Shown here in pieces: positions 1-7,920 of a DNA stretch of 64,000 bases. Both the position numbers and the translations under genes were made by a program. Source of the DNA: Flexivirga endophytica (GTDB lineage: Bacteria; Actinomycetota; Actinomycetes; Actinomycetales; Dermatophilaceae); assembly GCF_014640635.1 (NCBI RefSeq), contig NZ_BMHI01000002.1:682001-746000 (forward strand), written 5' to 3'. The notes under the pieces were generated by a model that saw nothing but the letters and a program-made list of their open reading frames with translations, was not told the origin of the DNA and searched no databases. Each line of letters opens with the position of its first letter. Within the stretch, counting starts at the first letter, position 1.

Positions 1-357
1 GCGTCCAACCTGGTCCAGGCAGCACCGAAGATCGACATCCTGTGGAATCACGACGACGACCAGGGCGTCGGCGTCATGGCCGCGCTCGACCAGGCGAACC
101 GGCACGAGATGGCCTTCATCGGCGGCGCCGGATCCGCGAATGCGATGCGGCTGATCAAGGAAGGGAAGATGGAGGCGACCGTCCTCTATCCGCCGACCCA
201 GGCGGCCGACGGCATCAAGGTCGCGCGGCTCATCGCGCAGGGCAAGGGCATCAGTGACCTGGCCCAGGTCGAGGTTCCCCGGCGCATCGTGCTGAACGCA
301 CCAGTCGTGACCAAGAAGAACGTCGACCAGTACCTGCCGCTCGCATTCGAGTCATGA
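1..357 (+). CDS. Sugar ABC transporter substrate-binding protein, C-terminal fragment
   Basis: The frame is open from base 1, so the N-terminus lies outside the window; 118 residues remain. The text (ILWNHDDDQGVGVMAAL near the left edge, later KEGKMEATVLYPP and VTKKNVDQYLP at the end) is typical of the last third of periplasmic sugar-binding proteins of the Peripla_BP_4 class, where the DDxxxGxxxAL segment helps bind the sugar. Such proteins are lipoproteins that deliver a sugar or polyol to an ABC importer. The dehydrogenase and two isomerase-like genes downstream on the same strand suggest the ligand is catabolised by them. Family call is good; the ligand is not visible. Confidence 0.8.
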   Translation, partial: ASNLVQAAPKIDILWNHDDDQGVGVMAALDQANRHEMAFIGGAGSANAMRLIKEGKMEATVLYPPTQAADGIKVARLIAQGKGISDLAQVEVPRRIVLNAPVVTKKNVDQYLPLAFES

Positions 358-361
358 CGGC

Positions 362-394
362 GCGGGCGCCTGCGTGATGATCGCGGGCGCCCGC
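362..394 (+). terminator. GC-rich hairpin after the binding-protein gene
   Basis: Perfect 9-bp stem GCGGGCGCC/GGCGCCCGC (362-370 and 386-394) with a 15-nt loop, just after the stop at 357. There is no T-run, so it may be a weak terminator or an mRNA-stabilising hairpin that lets the binding protein be made in excess of the enzymes. Confidence 0.5.
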
Positions 395-436
395 CCTGAA
401 TCACCAGCGGCTTCAATCACGTTCGGGAGGACGTCA

Positions 437-1660
437 ATGAGCACACCCAGCACGCCCACATTCGGCATCGGCATGGTCGGCTACGCCTTCATGGGACGCG
501 CGCACTCACAGGCCTGGCGCAACGCACGTAGCTTCTTCGACGCTCCGGCGACACCGCACCTCGCGGCGGTGGCCGGGCGCAACGAGGCGGCAGCCGCCGA
601 GACCGCCCGTCGCTTCGGCTGGGAGAGTGTCGAGACGGACTGGCGACGATTGCTCGACCGGGACGACATCGACGTCATCGACATCTGCACGCCGGGTGAC
701 ACGCACGCCGAGATCGCAACCGCGGCGTTGCAGGCGGGCAAGCATGTGCTCTGCGAGAAGCCGCTGGCCAACTCGGTGGCCGAGGCGGAGCTGATGGTGG
801 AGGCCGCGAATACCGCACAGGCTCAGGGGATCCAGTCGATGGTGGGGTTCACCTATCGTCGGGTCCCGGCGATCGCCTACGCACGGAACCTCGTGGCGGA
901 AGGCCGGCTCGGCCGCATCCTGCACGTGCGCGGGCACTACCTGCAGGACTGGCTCACCGATCCCACGTCGCCGCTGACCTGGCGCCTGCAGAAGGAGCGT
1001 GCGGGCTCAGGAGCACTGGGCGACATCGGCGCGCACATAGTCGATCTCGCACAGTTCGTCACGGGGGAGCAGTTGGTCGGTGTCGCCGCACGCACCGAGA
1101 CCTTCGTACGTGAACGGCCGCTCGGCGGCACGCCATCGGTGACCTCCCTCGGTGGTACGGCGGCCGGCGACAGTGCCACGCAGCTCGGCCCTGTGACCGT
1201 CGACGACGCGGCGATCTTCGTCTCCCAACTGACCGGGGGCGCTCTCGCGGTCTTCGAAGCCACCCGCTTCGCGACCGGCCGGAAGAACGCGATCCGACTG
1301 GAGGTCAACGGAACTCGGGGATCGGTCGCGTTCGACTTCGAGGACATGAACGTCCTGCACGTATATGACGCAGATGCTCCGACGCGCGATGCCGGTTTCA
1401 CCCGGGTCCTCGTGACCGAGGAGACCCATCCGTATGTCGCCGCGTGGTGGCCGCCGGGACACGTGCTCGGCTACGAGCACAGCTTCACCCATCAAGCGGT
1501 CGACTTCCTCACGGCACTCGCCGAGGGCACGGCACCACGCCCAGGTTTCGCCGACGGGCTCCAGGTGCAGCGGGTCCTGTCAGCCGTCGAGGACAGTGCC
1601 GGGCGCTCTGGATCGTGGTCCTCGATCGCCGACGTCTCGGCGCAGGCAGGCGTCCGCTGA
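437..1660 (+). CDS. Gfo/Idh/MocA family NAD(P)-dependent oxidoreductase
   Basis: 407 residues. An N-terminal Rossmann fold starts at residues 9-20 (GIGMVGYAFMG) and the family signature CEKP lies at 106-109; the C-terminal part is the alpha/beta dimerisation and substrate domain. Members oxidise or reduce a sugar or cyclitol ring hydroxyl such as myo-inositol or a glucoside. I chose the ATG at 437 because GGGAGG (425-430) sits six bases upstream; the earlier in-frame ATG at 374 lies inside a hairpin and would add 21 unconserved residues. It sits between a sugar-binding protein and two TIM-barrel isomerase-like genes, so it likely acts on the imported compound. Substrate unknown. Confidence 0.9.
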   Translation: MSTPSTPTFGIGMVGYAFMGRAHSQAWRNARSFFDAPATPHLAAVAGRNEAAAAETARRFGWESVETDWRRLLDRDDIDVIDICTPGDTHAEIATAALQAGKHVLCEKPLANSVAEAELMVEAANTAQAQGIQSMVGFTYRRVPAIAYARNLVAEGRLGRILHVRGHYLQDWLTDPTSPLTWRLQKERAGSGALGDIGAHIVDLAQFVTGEQLVGVAARTETFVRERPLGGTPSVTSLGGTAAGDSATQLGPVTVDDAAIFVSQLTGGALAVFEATRFATGRKNAIRLEVNGTRGSVAFDFEDMNVLHVYDADAPTRDAGFTRVLVTEETHPYVAAWWPPGHVLGYEHSFTHQAVDFLTALAEGTAPRPGFADGLQVQRVLSAVEDSAGRSGSWSSIADVSAQAGVR

Positions 1661-1754
1661 CCCCTCGGATCTCTCGTCACGTCGTTCGCCGGAAGGAGTT
1701 GTGCACCACCACCCCGCAAGGACCGCCTCCGTCAATCTCCAAGGAGCAGTAACC

Positions 1755-2873
1755 ATGCATGACAACGAAGTCCAGCCGCTGAAACTCGCCAAGGGTCTCG
1801 GTCTCAGCCGTCGACAGTTCATGGCGGCTTCCACCGGAATGGCGGCGGTGGCGCTCACCGCCGTGGCCGCGCCGGGTGCACGCGCTGACGCAGTCGGCAA
1901 TGCCGGCGGTGTCCTGGTCCCGAAGTCCAAGCGGGGGATCATTCTCTACACCGTCCGCGACGCGACCTCGCGCGACCCGAACACCTCGCCCTACGCGTCC
2001 GGATTCAAGGCGGTCATCGAAGAGCTCGGCCGAATCGGATACACCCAGCTCGAATTCGCCGGTTACGGTCAGCATGCGAACGCGCCGGGTGGGAACCTCA
2101 ACACCCTGGATGGCGCTCGCCTGCTGCGAAAGTGGCTGGACGACAACGGAATCGAGGCCGAGGGCAACCACGGGTCGGTGCCGTCGACGGTCACCGACGC
2201 AACGCTTGCGTCGTTCGATGCCGCGTGCGAGGTGGCCAACATCCTCGGTATGTCGCACATCGGCACCGGCGGCGACCCGACCGGCTCGGCATACGTGGCG
2301 GACTGGGACGCGGCTGCTGCGCGTTGGAACGTCTTCGGCGAACGCGCGTGGCGCAAGCACGGGTTGAAGCTCTACACCCACAACCACGACGTCGCCTACA
2401 GCTTCCTGCTGGACAGCGGACCGCTCGATGACCAGGGGCGTCCGACGCGCTCGTCGGGCATCCGCCGTCTCGAACACTTCCTGGCCAACACGGATCCGAA
2501 ATACGTGCACCTCGAAATGGACATCTACTGGGCGCACGTCGCGCAGTACAAGCACAAGGCATACACGGCCGCCGACGGATCGACGGTCACGTCGATCTTC
2601 GACCCGGCGGCCGTGGTCGCCAAGCAGTCCAAGCGATTCCCGCTCTTCCACGCCAAGGACGGTGCGATCGACACCACCAAGGCCGACGGCTATGTCATGA
2701 CACCGTTCGGCACGGGCGACATCGACTACTCGACGTTCTTTCGACGGGTCGGTGCCGGCGGCTGGCACAACCCGATGTACGAGCAGGACAACGCGCCCAG
2801 CGGCGCGTCGCCCGGACAGTCCTTGGAGTTCGCCAAGGTCAGCTACGACAACCTCGCCGCCCTGCGCGGCTGA
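1755..2873 (+). CDS. Tat-exported sugar phosphate isomerase/epimerase-like protein
   Basis: 372 residues. The N-terminus carries a twin-arginine signal: SRRQFM at residues 18-23, a hydrophobic alanine-rich stretch, then an ARA-DA cleavage-like site near 44. The rest resembles the xylose isomerase-like TIM barrel (AP_endonuc_2 fold): FKAVIEELGRIGYTQLEFAG early, YTHNHD around the middle, LEMDIYWA, and FHAKDGA late, positions that carry metal ligands in this fold. Start at 1755 is supported by AAGGAG at 1741-1746. Members convert or epimerise sugars and keto-inositols. Export of such an enzyme implies action on a polysaccharide or free sugar outside the membrane, unlike the cytoplasmic relative encoded next. 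Confidence 0.85.
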   Translation: MHDNEVQPLKLAKGLGLSRRQFMAASTGMAAVALTAVAAPGARADAVGNAGGVLVPKSKRGIILYTVRDATSRDPNTSPYASGFKAVIEELGRIGYTQLEFAGYGQHANAPGGNLNTLDGARLLRKWLDDNGIEAEGNHGSVPSTVTDATLASFDAACEVANILGMSHIGTGGDPTGSAYVADWDAAAARWNVFGERAWRKHGLKLYTHNHDVAYSFLLDSGPLDDQGRPTRSSGIRRLEHFLANTDPKYVHLEMDIYWAHVAQYKHKAYTAADGSTVTSIFDPAAVVAKQSKRFPLFHAKDGAIDTTKADGYVMTPFGTGDIDYSTFFRRVGAGGWHNPMYEQDNAPSGASPGQSLEFAKVSYDNLAALRG

Positions 2874-2884
2874 CACGTCCCGGC

Positions 2885-2945
2885 GCCACCGGCCCTCGCC
2901 GAGGGTCTTCCACCACCCAGGCGGAGGCCGGTGGCACCGCCATAC
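2885..2945 (+). terminator. Intergenic inverted repeat between the two isomerase-like genes
   Basis: Perfect 10-bp arms GCCACCGGCC (2885-2894) and GGCCGGTGGC (2936-2945) enclose about 41 nt with a smaller internal hairpin. It could attenuate transcription into the next gene or stabilise the upstream message. No T-run. Confidence 0.45.
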
Positions 2946-3004
2946 CCGCATCGCGACCGGGAACAACCGCATGAAACAACAGGATTCACCGAAGGAGACG
3001 CACG

Positions 3005-4015
3005 ATGACTCGACCGATCACGCTGTTCACCGGGCAATGGGCCGACCTGCCGTTCGAGGAGCTGTGCCGTCTCGCCGGCGACTGGGGCTACGACGGGCTG
3101 GAGATCGCCTGCTGGGGTGACCACTTCGAGGTCGACCGCGCCCTCAGCGAGCCGGACTACATCGCGTCACGTCGCGAGATCCTCGACAAGCACAACCTGA
3201 AGGTGTGGGCCATCTCCAACCACCTCGTCGGGCAGGCGGTGTGCGACGACCCGATCGACTTGCGGCACAAGGACATTCTGCCGCCGGCAGTGTGGGGTGA
3301 CGGCGACCCGGAAGGAGTTCGCCAGCGCGCTGCGCAGCGGATGGCCGACACCGCCCGTGCCGCCGCGCTACTGGGTGTCGACACCGTGATCGGCTTCACC
3401 GGTTCGGCCATCTGGAAGTACGTCGCGATGTTCCCGCCGGTGTCCGACGAGGTGATCCAGGAGGGTTACGCGGACTTCGCCCGACGGTGGAACCCGATCC
3501 TCGACGTCTTCGACGAGGTCGGCGTCCGGTTCGCGCACGAGGTACATCCGAGCGAGATCGCCTACGACTACTGGACCACGCACGCGACGCTGGAGGCCAT
3601 CGGTCACCGTCCGGCGTTCGGGCTGAACTGGGACCCGAGCCACATGGTGTGGCAGGACCTCGACCCGGCCGACTTCATCTGGGAGTTCAGGGACCGCATC
3701 TACCACGTCGACTGCAAGGACGCGCGCAAGCGGATCGGCAACGGGCGCAACGGTCGGCTGTCCTCCCACCTGCCGTGGGGAGACCCTCGGCGCGGCTGGG
3801 ACTTCGTGTCCACCGGACGCGGCGACGTGCCGTGGGAGCACTGCTTCCGCACGCTCAACGCGATCGGGTATGACGGCCCCATCTCGATCGAGTGGGAGGA
3901 CGCAGGGATGGATCGGCTCCAAGGAGCGCCCGAGTCGCTGGACTACGTGCGGCGGCTGAACTTCGAACGGCCCACGGCATCGTTCGACGCCGCGTTCAGC
4001 AGCACGCGCGACTGA
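3005..4015 (+). CDS. Sugar phosphate isomerase/epimerase (xylose isomerase-like TIM barrel)
   Basis: 336 residues and no signal peptide, hence cytoplasmic. It starts [29 protein letters not shown], a typical opening of the family, followed by HEVHPSE (mid), [10 protein letters not shown] and YHVDCKDA, which together supply the metal-binding Glu, Asp and His residues. Members include inosose dehydratases and 3-keto-sugar epimerases. AAGGAG (2993-2998) precedes the ATG by six bases. It probably follows the Gfo/Idh/MocA enzyme in one pathway, as dehydrogenase-plus-isomerase pairs are usual in keto-sugar or inositol breakdown. Exact substrate not shown. Confidence 0.88.
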   Translation: MTRPITLFTGQWADLPFEELCRLAGDWGYDGLEIACWGDHFEVDRALSEPDYIASRREILDKHNLKVWAISNHLVGQAVCDDPIDLRHKDILPPAVWGDGDPEGVRQRAAQRMADTARAAALLGVDTVIGFTGSAIWKYVAMFPPVSDEVIQEGYADFARRWNPILDVFDEVGVRFAHEVHPSEIAYDYWTTHATLEAIGHRPAFGLNWDPSHMVWQDLDPADFIWEFRDRIYHVDCKDARKRIGNGRNGRLSSHLPWGDPRRGWDFVSTGRGDVPWEHCFRTLNAIGYDGPISIEWEDAGMDRLQGAPESLDYVRRLNFERPTASFDAAFSSTRD

Positions 4016-4019
4016 ACAC

Positions 4020-4054
4020 GGCCAGGCGCCGGACGCCGCGGAGGCGCCCGGGCC
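4020..4054. terminator. Bidirectional hairpin between convergent genes
   Basis: GGCC-A-GGCGCC (4020-4030) pairs with GGCGCC-CG-GGCC (4043-4054). It lies in the 46-base gap between the end of the plus-strand isomerase gene and the end of the minus-strand peptidase gene, the usual place for a shared terminator. Confidence 0.55.
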
Positions 4055-4061
4055 GGTTCGG

Positions 4062-4784
4062 TCAGAGTCGGCGGATCGGCAGCGCGGTCTCCACTGCAAC
4101 GTCGCTGTCACGCACCAAGTGGTAGGCGCCCGCGCCGTCGAGTTCGGACACCGCTTCGGCGAATTCGGTGCCGCGGTAAAGGATCCCGGCACCGTCGTCG
4201 GTGCAGTAGGACTCCGGCAGCGCGCCGTCCGCGACCAGGCGCTGCATCAACGGGCGACGGCGAGCCTCGCCGTCGTAGTGCACGCCGTTGCCGTAGGGCA
4301 GGAGACCGAGGCCGTTGGTGATCGGCTGCAGGTCCGCGCCGAAGGAGTCGGTCGTCCCGCCGCTGTGCCAGCAGATCGATCCGGCGCTGACACCGGTGAG
4401 TACCACGCCGGCCTCCCATGCGGCGCGCATCGCGTCGTCGAGGCCGTGCACGCGCCATACGGCCAACAGGTTGGCGACCGAGCCGCCCATCACCCAGACG
4501 ACGTCCTGCGCGAGCAGGTGCTCGGCCTGGTCGGCGACGTTCGGCATCTCGAAGAGCTGCAGGTGGGTGTGGTCGTACCCGGCGATTTTCGCCGCCTCGG
4601 ACAGGGCGTGCAGGACGAACGGGTTGTCCCCGACGGCGGTCGAGACCGTGCACAGGCGTGGCGCCCGACCGGTGACGCCGGCAAGTTCGACCGCAAAATC
4701 GGTCAATTCGCTGAATTCGAAGAAGGTGCGTTCACCACGGCGGACACCACCGGAGGTCGCAAGGATGGTGCGTTCGACGGGCAT
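4062..4784 (-). CDS. Peptidase S51 family protein (PepE-like)
   Basis: 240 residues with the class-I glutamine-amidotransferase-like fold of dipeptidase E and cyanophycinase. The nucleophile elbow GVSAGS is at residues 131-136 with Ser133 as catalytic residue, preceded by VVWVMGGSVANLL, which matches the substrate-loop motif, and followed by DGLG-type text (NGLGLLPYGNGVHYDG). PepE members cleave Asp-X dipeptides; actinobacterial relatives are uncharacterised. A -10 box seven bases upstream of the ATG suggests a leaderless mRNA. It is divergent from the IclR gene with a gap of only 55 bases, so both could share regulation. Confidence 0.82.
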   Translation of the reverse strand: MPVERTILATSGGVRRGERTFFEFSELTDFAVELAGVTGRAPRLCTVSTAVGDNPFVLHALSEAAKIAGYDHTHLQLFEMPNVADQAEHLLAQDVVWVMGGSVANLLAVWRVHGLDDAMRAAWEAGVVLTGVSAGSICWHSGGTTDSFGADLQPITNGLGLLPYGNGVHYDGEARRRPLMQRLVADGALPESYCTDDGAGILYRGTEFAEAVSELDGAGAYHLVRDSDVAVETALPIRRL

Positions 4785-4797
4785 GCTCGAGACGTTA
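4785..4797 (-). promoter_or_regulatory. Leaderless-type -10 element of the S51 peptidase gene
   Basis: On the minus strand TAACGT is followed by seven bases and then the ATG at 4784. TANNNT-N6/7-ATG is the classic arrangement for leaderless transcription in actinobacteria. No ribosome-binding site is visible. Confidence 0.5.
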
Positions 4798-4839
4798 GTT
4801 CATCCGATCGTCGGGGACGAGCGCGTTTCGGGTGGGACG

Positions 4840-5631
4840 ATGCTCAGGGAATGGCGGACACCACCGCTTGGTCGTGCCGCACCGACGTCGGAAGGTCCAC
4901 GGATGGCAGGTTCGGTCGCTGCGAAGCTGCTGGGCATCGTCGGCGCCTTCGACGAGTCGCACCGCGAGTTGTCGCTGACCGAGCTCGCGGCCCGGTCCGG
5001 TCTCACCCTGTCGACCGCGTCCCGCCGGGTCGCCGAGCTGGTTGCCTGGGGTGCGTTGGAGCGGACACCGGCCGGGCACTTGCGAATCGGCTTGTGGCTG
5101 TGGGAGGTCGGTTCCCTCGCGCCGCGCAGCACCCCGTTGCGTGAGGCTGCCCTACCGTTCCTCGAGGATCTCTATCTCGTCACGCGGGAGAACGTTCAGC
5201 TGGCCATCCGCGAGGGCACCGAGGTGGTGTTCGTGGAGCGGATCACCGGCCGGCACTCGGTGGCCGTGCTGACCCGGGTTGGCGGTCGGTTCGCACTGCA
5301 CGCCACCGGCGTCGGTCTCGTGCTGCTGGCACACGCACCCGCCGGCGTGCTGGACGACGTGATCGACGCGGGCCTGACGTCATACACGAAGGCCACGATC
5401 ACCGACCCCGCCCGGCTGCGCCGCGTGCTCGCCGAGGTGCGCAAGCAGGGATATGCCGTCAGCGCGGGCGCGGTGACCGACGACGCGCTGTCGGTGGCGG
5501 CGCCGGTCACCGACGCCAAGGGCCACGTGGTGGCGGCGGTGTCGCTGGTCGTCGCGCTGGACTCGGCACGGCCGGCCCAGCTCGCGCCCGCTGTGCAGAC
5601 CGCTGCGCGCGCCATCTCCAGGGCTCTCTGA
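4840..5631 (+). CDS. IclR family transcriptional regulator
   Basis: 263 residues from this start, normal for IclR proteins. The N-terminal winged helix is clear (KLLGIVGAFDESHRELSLTELAARSGLTLSTASRRVAEL), followed by the GAF-like effector domain (RENVQLAIREGTEVVFVERI, then ALHATGVGLVLLAH and the C-terminal VAAPVTDAKG). GGTGGG (4831-4836) precedes ATG 4840; a second start at ATG 4903 would give 242 residues and cannot be excluded. It lies directly upstream of a Rieske demethylase pair, and a perfect palindrome sits between them, so it most likely controls those genes in response to an aromatic compound. Confidence 0.9.
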   Translation: MLREWRTPPLGRAAPTSEGPRMAGSVAAKLLGIVGAFDESHRELSLTELAARSGLTLSTASRRVAELVAWGALERTPAGHLRIGLWLWEVGSLAPRSTPLREAALPFLEDLYLVTRENVQLAIREGTEVVFVERITGRHSVAVLTRVGGRFALHATGVGLVLLAHAPAGVLDDVIDAGLTSYTKATITDPARLRRVLAEVRKQGYAVSAGAVTDDALSVAAPVTDAKGHVVAAVSLVVALDSARPAQLAPAVQTAARAISRAL

Positions 5632-5639
5632 CCGATCCT

Positions 5640-5656
5640 CTTGCACTGAGTGCAAG
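5640..5656. promoter_or_regulatory. Perfect 17-bp palindrome, likely IclR operator
   Basis: CTTGCACT-G-AGTGCAAG reads the same on both strands around a single central base. It lies 9 bases after the regulator stop and 43 bases before the VanA-type start, the right place for an operator or activator site. Confidence 0.7.
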
Positions 5657-5698
5657 TCGTATGGCGTGGGTCACGTGGCCCGCAGCACGCTGCTCCTC

Positions 5699-6850
5699 AT
5701 GACGAACGAAACCCTCCGGGACCGCGTGAACGCCAAGATCTTCCCGCATCCGCTCGACGCCTGGTATGCCGTGGCGTGGGACCACGAGGTCACCCACAAG
5801 GGAATCCTCGCGCGCACCGTCGCCGGCCGACCGATGGCGATCTACCGGACCGAGTCGGGACGTCCGGTCGCCCTGGCCGACGCGTGCTGGCATCGGTTGG
5901 CGCCGCTGTCCATGGGCAAACTGGTCGGCGCGGACGAGGTCCAGTGCCCCTACCACGGGCTGCGCTACAACCCGGCCGGGCGCTGCACCCGGCTGCCGGC
6001 CCAGGAGACCCTCAACCCCAGTGCGTCGGTGCCGTCGTTCCCGGCGGTCGACCGTTACCGCTTCGTCTGGGTGTGGCCGGGCGACCCGGCGGCCGCCGAC
6101 CCCGACCTCATCCCCGACATGCACCAGATGGACGACCCGGCCTGGGCGGGCGACGGACTCACCATCGACGCCAAGTGCAACTACCAGCTCATCCTGGACA
6201 ACCTGATGGACCTCACCCACGAGGAGTTCGTGCACGGCTCCAGCCTCGGACAGGACGAGCTGAGCCAGTCGGAGTTCACCACCCGGCTGGAGAGCGACAA
6301 TCACGTCACGGTCACCCGCTGGATGATCGATGTCGAGCCGGCACCGTTCTGGGCCAAGAACATTCGCGATCGCTTCCCGGACTTCAGCGGCCGTGTCGAC
6401 CGCTGGCAGATCATCCACTACTACGCGCCGAGCACGATCTGCATCGACGTCGGCGTCGCGCCGACCGGCACCGGTGCACCGGAGGGTGACCGCAGCCACG
6501 GTGTCAACGGCTACGTGATGAACACGATCACCCCCGAGACCGAGCGGACGTCCCACTACTTCTGGGCCTTCACCCGCAACTACTGCCTGGACAGCCAGAA
6601 GATCACCACCGAGCTGCGCGACGGAGTTCAAGGAGTCTTCCGCGAGGACGAGATCATGCTGCAGGCGCAGCAGGACGCGATCGACGCCAACCCCGACTAC
6701 GCCTTCTACAGCCTCAACATCGACGCCGGTGGCATGTGGGTGCGCCGCATCCTCGACCGGATGCTGGCGGCCGAGGGCCGGTTGGACGACGTGCCGTCCG
6801 GCGCCCCCGACGACGCGCGAGCCCTGGTCGGTCAAGAGGTGCCGTCGTGA
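5699..6850 (+). CDS. vanA: Rieske 2Fe-2S aromatic oxygenase, vanillate O-demethylase oxygenase type
   Basis: 383 residues. The Rieske motif is complete: Cys63-x-His65 and Cys83-x2-His86 (CWH and CPYH). The opening HPLDAWYAVAWDHEV and the segment NYQLILDNLMDLTHEEFVHGS, which holds the mononuclear-iron Asp and His ligands, match VanA-like monooxygenases that remove methyl groups from methoxy-aromatics such as vanillate. Start at 5699 is chosen because homologues begin near there; the upstream GTG frame adds only unconserved residues. The reductase gene overlaps its stop. The gene follows an IclR regulator. Vanillate is the commonest substrate of this class, but a related aryl ether is possible. 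Confidence 0.85.
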   Translation: MTNETLRDRVNAKIFPHPLDAWYAVAWDHEVTHKGILARTVAGRPMAIYRTESGRPVALADACWHRLAPLSMGKLVGADEVQCPYHGLRYNPAGRCTRLPAQETLNPSASVPSFPAVDRYRFVWVWPGDPAAADPDLIPDMHQMDDPAWAGDGLTIDAKCNYQLILDNLMDLTHEEFVHGSSLGQDELSQSEFTTRLESDNHVTVTRWMIDVEPAPFWAKNIRDRFPDFSGRVDRWQIIHYYAPSTICIDVGVAPTGTGAPEGDRSHGVNGYVMNTITPETERTSHYFWAFTRNYCLDSQKITTELRDGVQGVFREDEIMLQAQQDAIDANPDYAFYSLNIDAGGMWVRRILDRMLAAEGRLDDVPSGAPDDARALVGQEVPS

Positions 6851-7860
6851 CGAATGCCGCCGCCCACGACTGGCGCACCTGCACCGTCGTGGAGAGCCGG
6901 CCGGTGTCCACACGTGCGCGGCGCATCACCCTCGAGCGCCCCGTCGCATCGGGCCGCCCGGCGGAGCCCGGGACGCACATCGACATGCGAATCCCGTTGC
7001 CGGACAAGGGCTCCGACAACACCTCGGACGTCCGCTCCTACTCGATCGTCGAGTCGGACGACCTGGGCAAGCACCTCACCGTCACCGTCCAGCGCGCAGC
7101 CAACAGTCGCGGCGGCTCGGCATACCTGCACGGCCTGCGGGTCGGAGACACGATCGGGGCGACCCGTCCGTTGCAGGACTTCCCGCTGAGCTTCGGCGCT
7201 GACGGATATCTGCTGCTCGCCGGTGGCATCGGAGTGACTGCGCTGGTCAGCGTGGCGCGGGCCTTGCGGCGCCACGGCGCGCCATACCGGATCGTGTATG
7301 CCGGGCGCTCGCGCGACGACATGGCCTACCTCGACCTCCTGCGGGAGGAGCACGGCGAACGCCTCACGACCTTCGTGGACGACGAGGGCAGCCAGCTCGA
7401 CGCAGCCGCACTGGTCGCCGAGGTCGCCGCACAGTCCGGCCGGCAGGAGCTGGTGATGTGCGGTCCGGTGCGGCTGATGGACGCGGTGCGCCGTGCCTGG
7501 TCCGCGGCCGAACTGTCGCCTGTCGACTTGCGATTCGAGACCTTCGGCAACAGCGGGTGGTATGACGCGGAGCCTTTCGAGGTGGAGTTGCCCGAGCAGG
7601 GGATCACCGCGACCGTCGCCGCCGACCAGACGATGCTGGACGCACTCGTCGAGGCGGGCGCCGACCTGATGTGGGACTGCCGGAAGGGCGAATGCGGGCT
7701 GTGCGCGATGGCCGTCAACGACCTCGTCGGGGAGCTCGACCCGCGCGACGTCTTCTTCAGTGAGCGCCAGCAGCTGGCCGCGGACCGCGCCTGCATGTGT
7801 GTCGCGCGGGTGGCAGCCGGCGGCGCCGGCTCGGGCCGGGTGAGCGTGCGGACCCTGTGA
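6847..7860 (+). CDS. vanB: Vanillate demethylase reductase-type ferredoxin:NAD(P)H oxidoreductase
   Basis: 337 residues. Order of domains: FMN-binding beta barrel (RSYSIVESDD, the flavin-binding motif), NAD-binding domain (LLAGGIGVTALVSVARAL and MCGPVRLMDAV), then a C-terminal plant-type 2Fe-2S domain with Cys278, Cys283, Cys286 and Cys316. This is the standard VanB layout; it passes electrons from NADH to the Rieske oxygenase. The GTG at 6847 overlaps the stop of the oxygenase gene (GTGA), so the two are translationally coupled and made in similar amounts. No other reductase gene is near. Confidence 0.88.
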   Translation: MTNAAAHDWRTCTVVESRPVSTRARRITLERPVASGRPAEPGTHIDMRIPLPDKGSDNTSDVRSYSIVESDDLGKHLTVTVQRAANSRGGSAYLHGLRVGDTIGATRPLQDFPLSFGADGYLLLAGGIGVTALVSVARALRRHGAPYRIVYAGRSRDDMAYLDLLREEHGERLTTFVDDEGSQLDAAALVAEVAAQSGRQELVMCGPVRLMDAVRRAWSAAELSPVDLRFETFGNSGWYDAEPFEVELPEQGITATVAADQTMLDALVEAGADLMWDCRKGECGLCAMAVNDLVGELDPRDVFFSERQQLAADRACMCVARVAAGGAGSGRVSVRTL

Positions 7861-7867
7861 ACGGACG

Positions 7868-7908
7868 ATGCCCCAGCCCCGGCGGTGTGGCTGCCGGGGC
7901 TGGGGCAT
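7868..7908. terminator. Strong bidirectional terminator hairpin
   Basis: Perfect 16-bp stem: ATGCCCCAGCCCCGGC (7868-7883) and its complement at 7893-7908, with a 9-nt loop. It fills the gap between the convergent vanB-like and 5'-nucleotidase genes. Confidence 0.85.
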
Positions 7909-7920
7909 CTCGCGGTCCAA

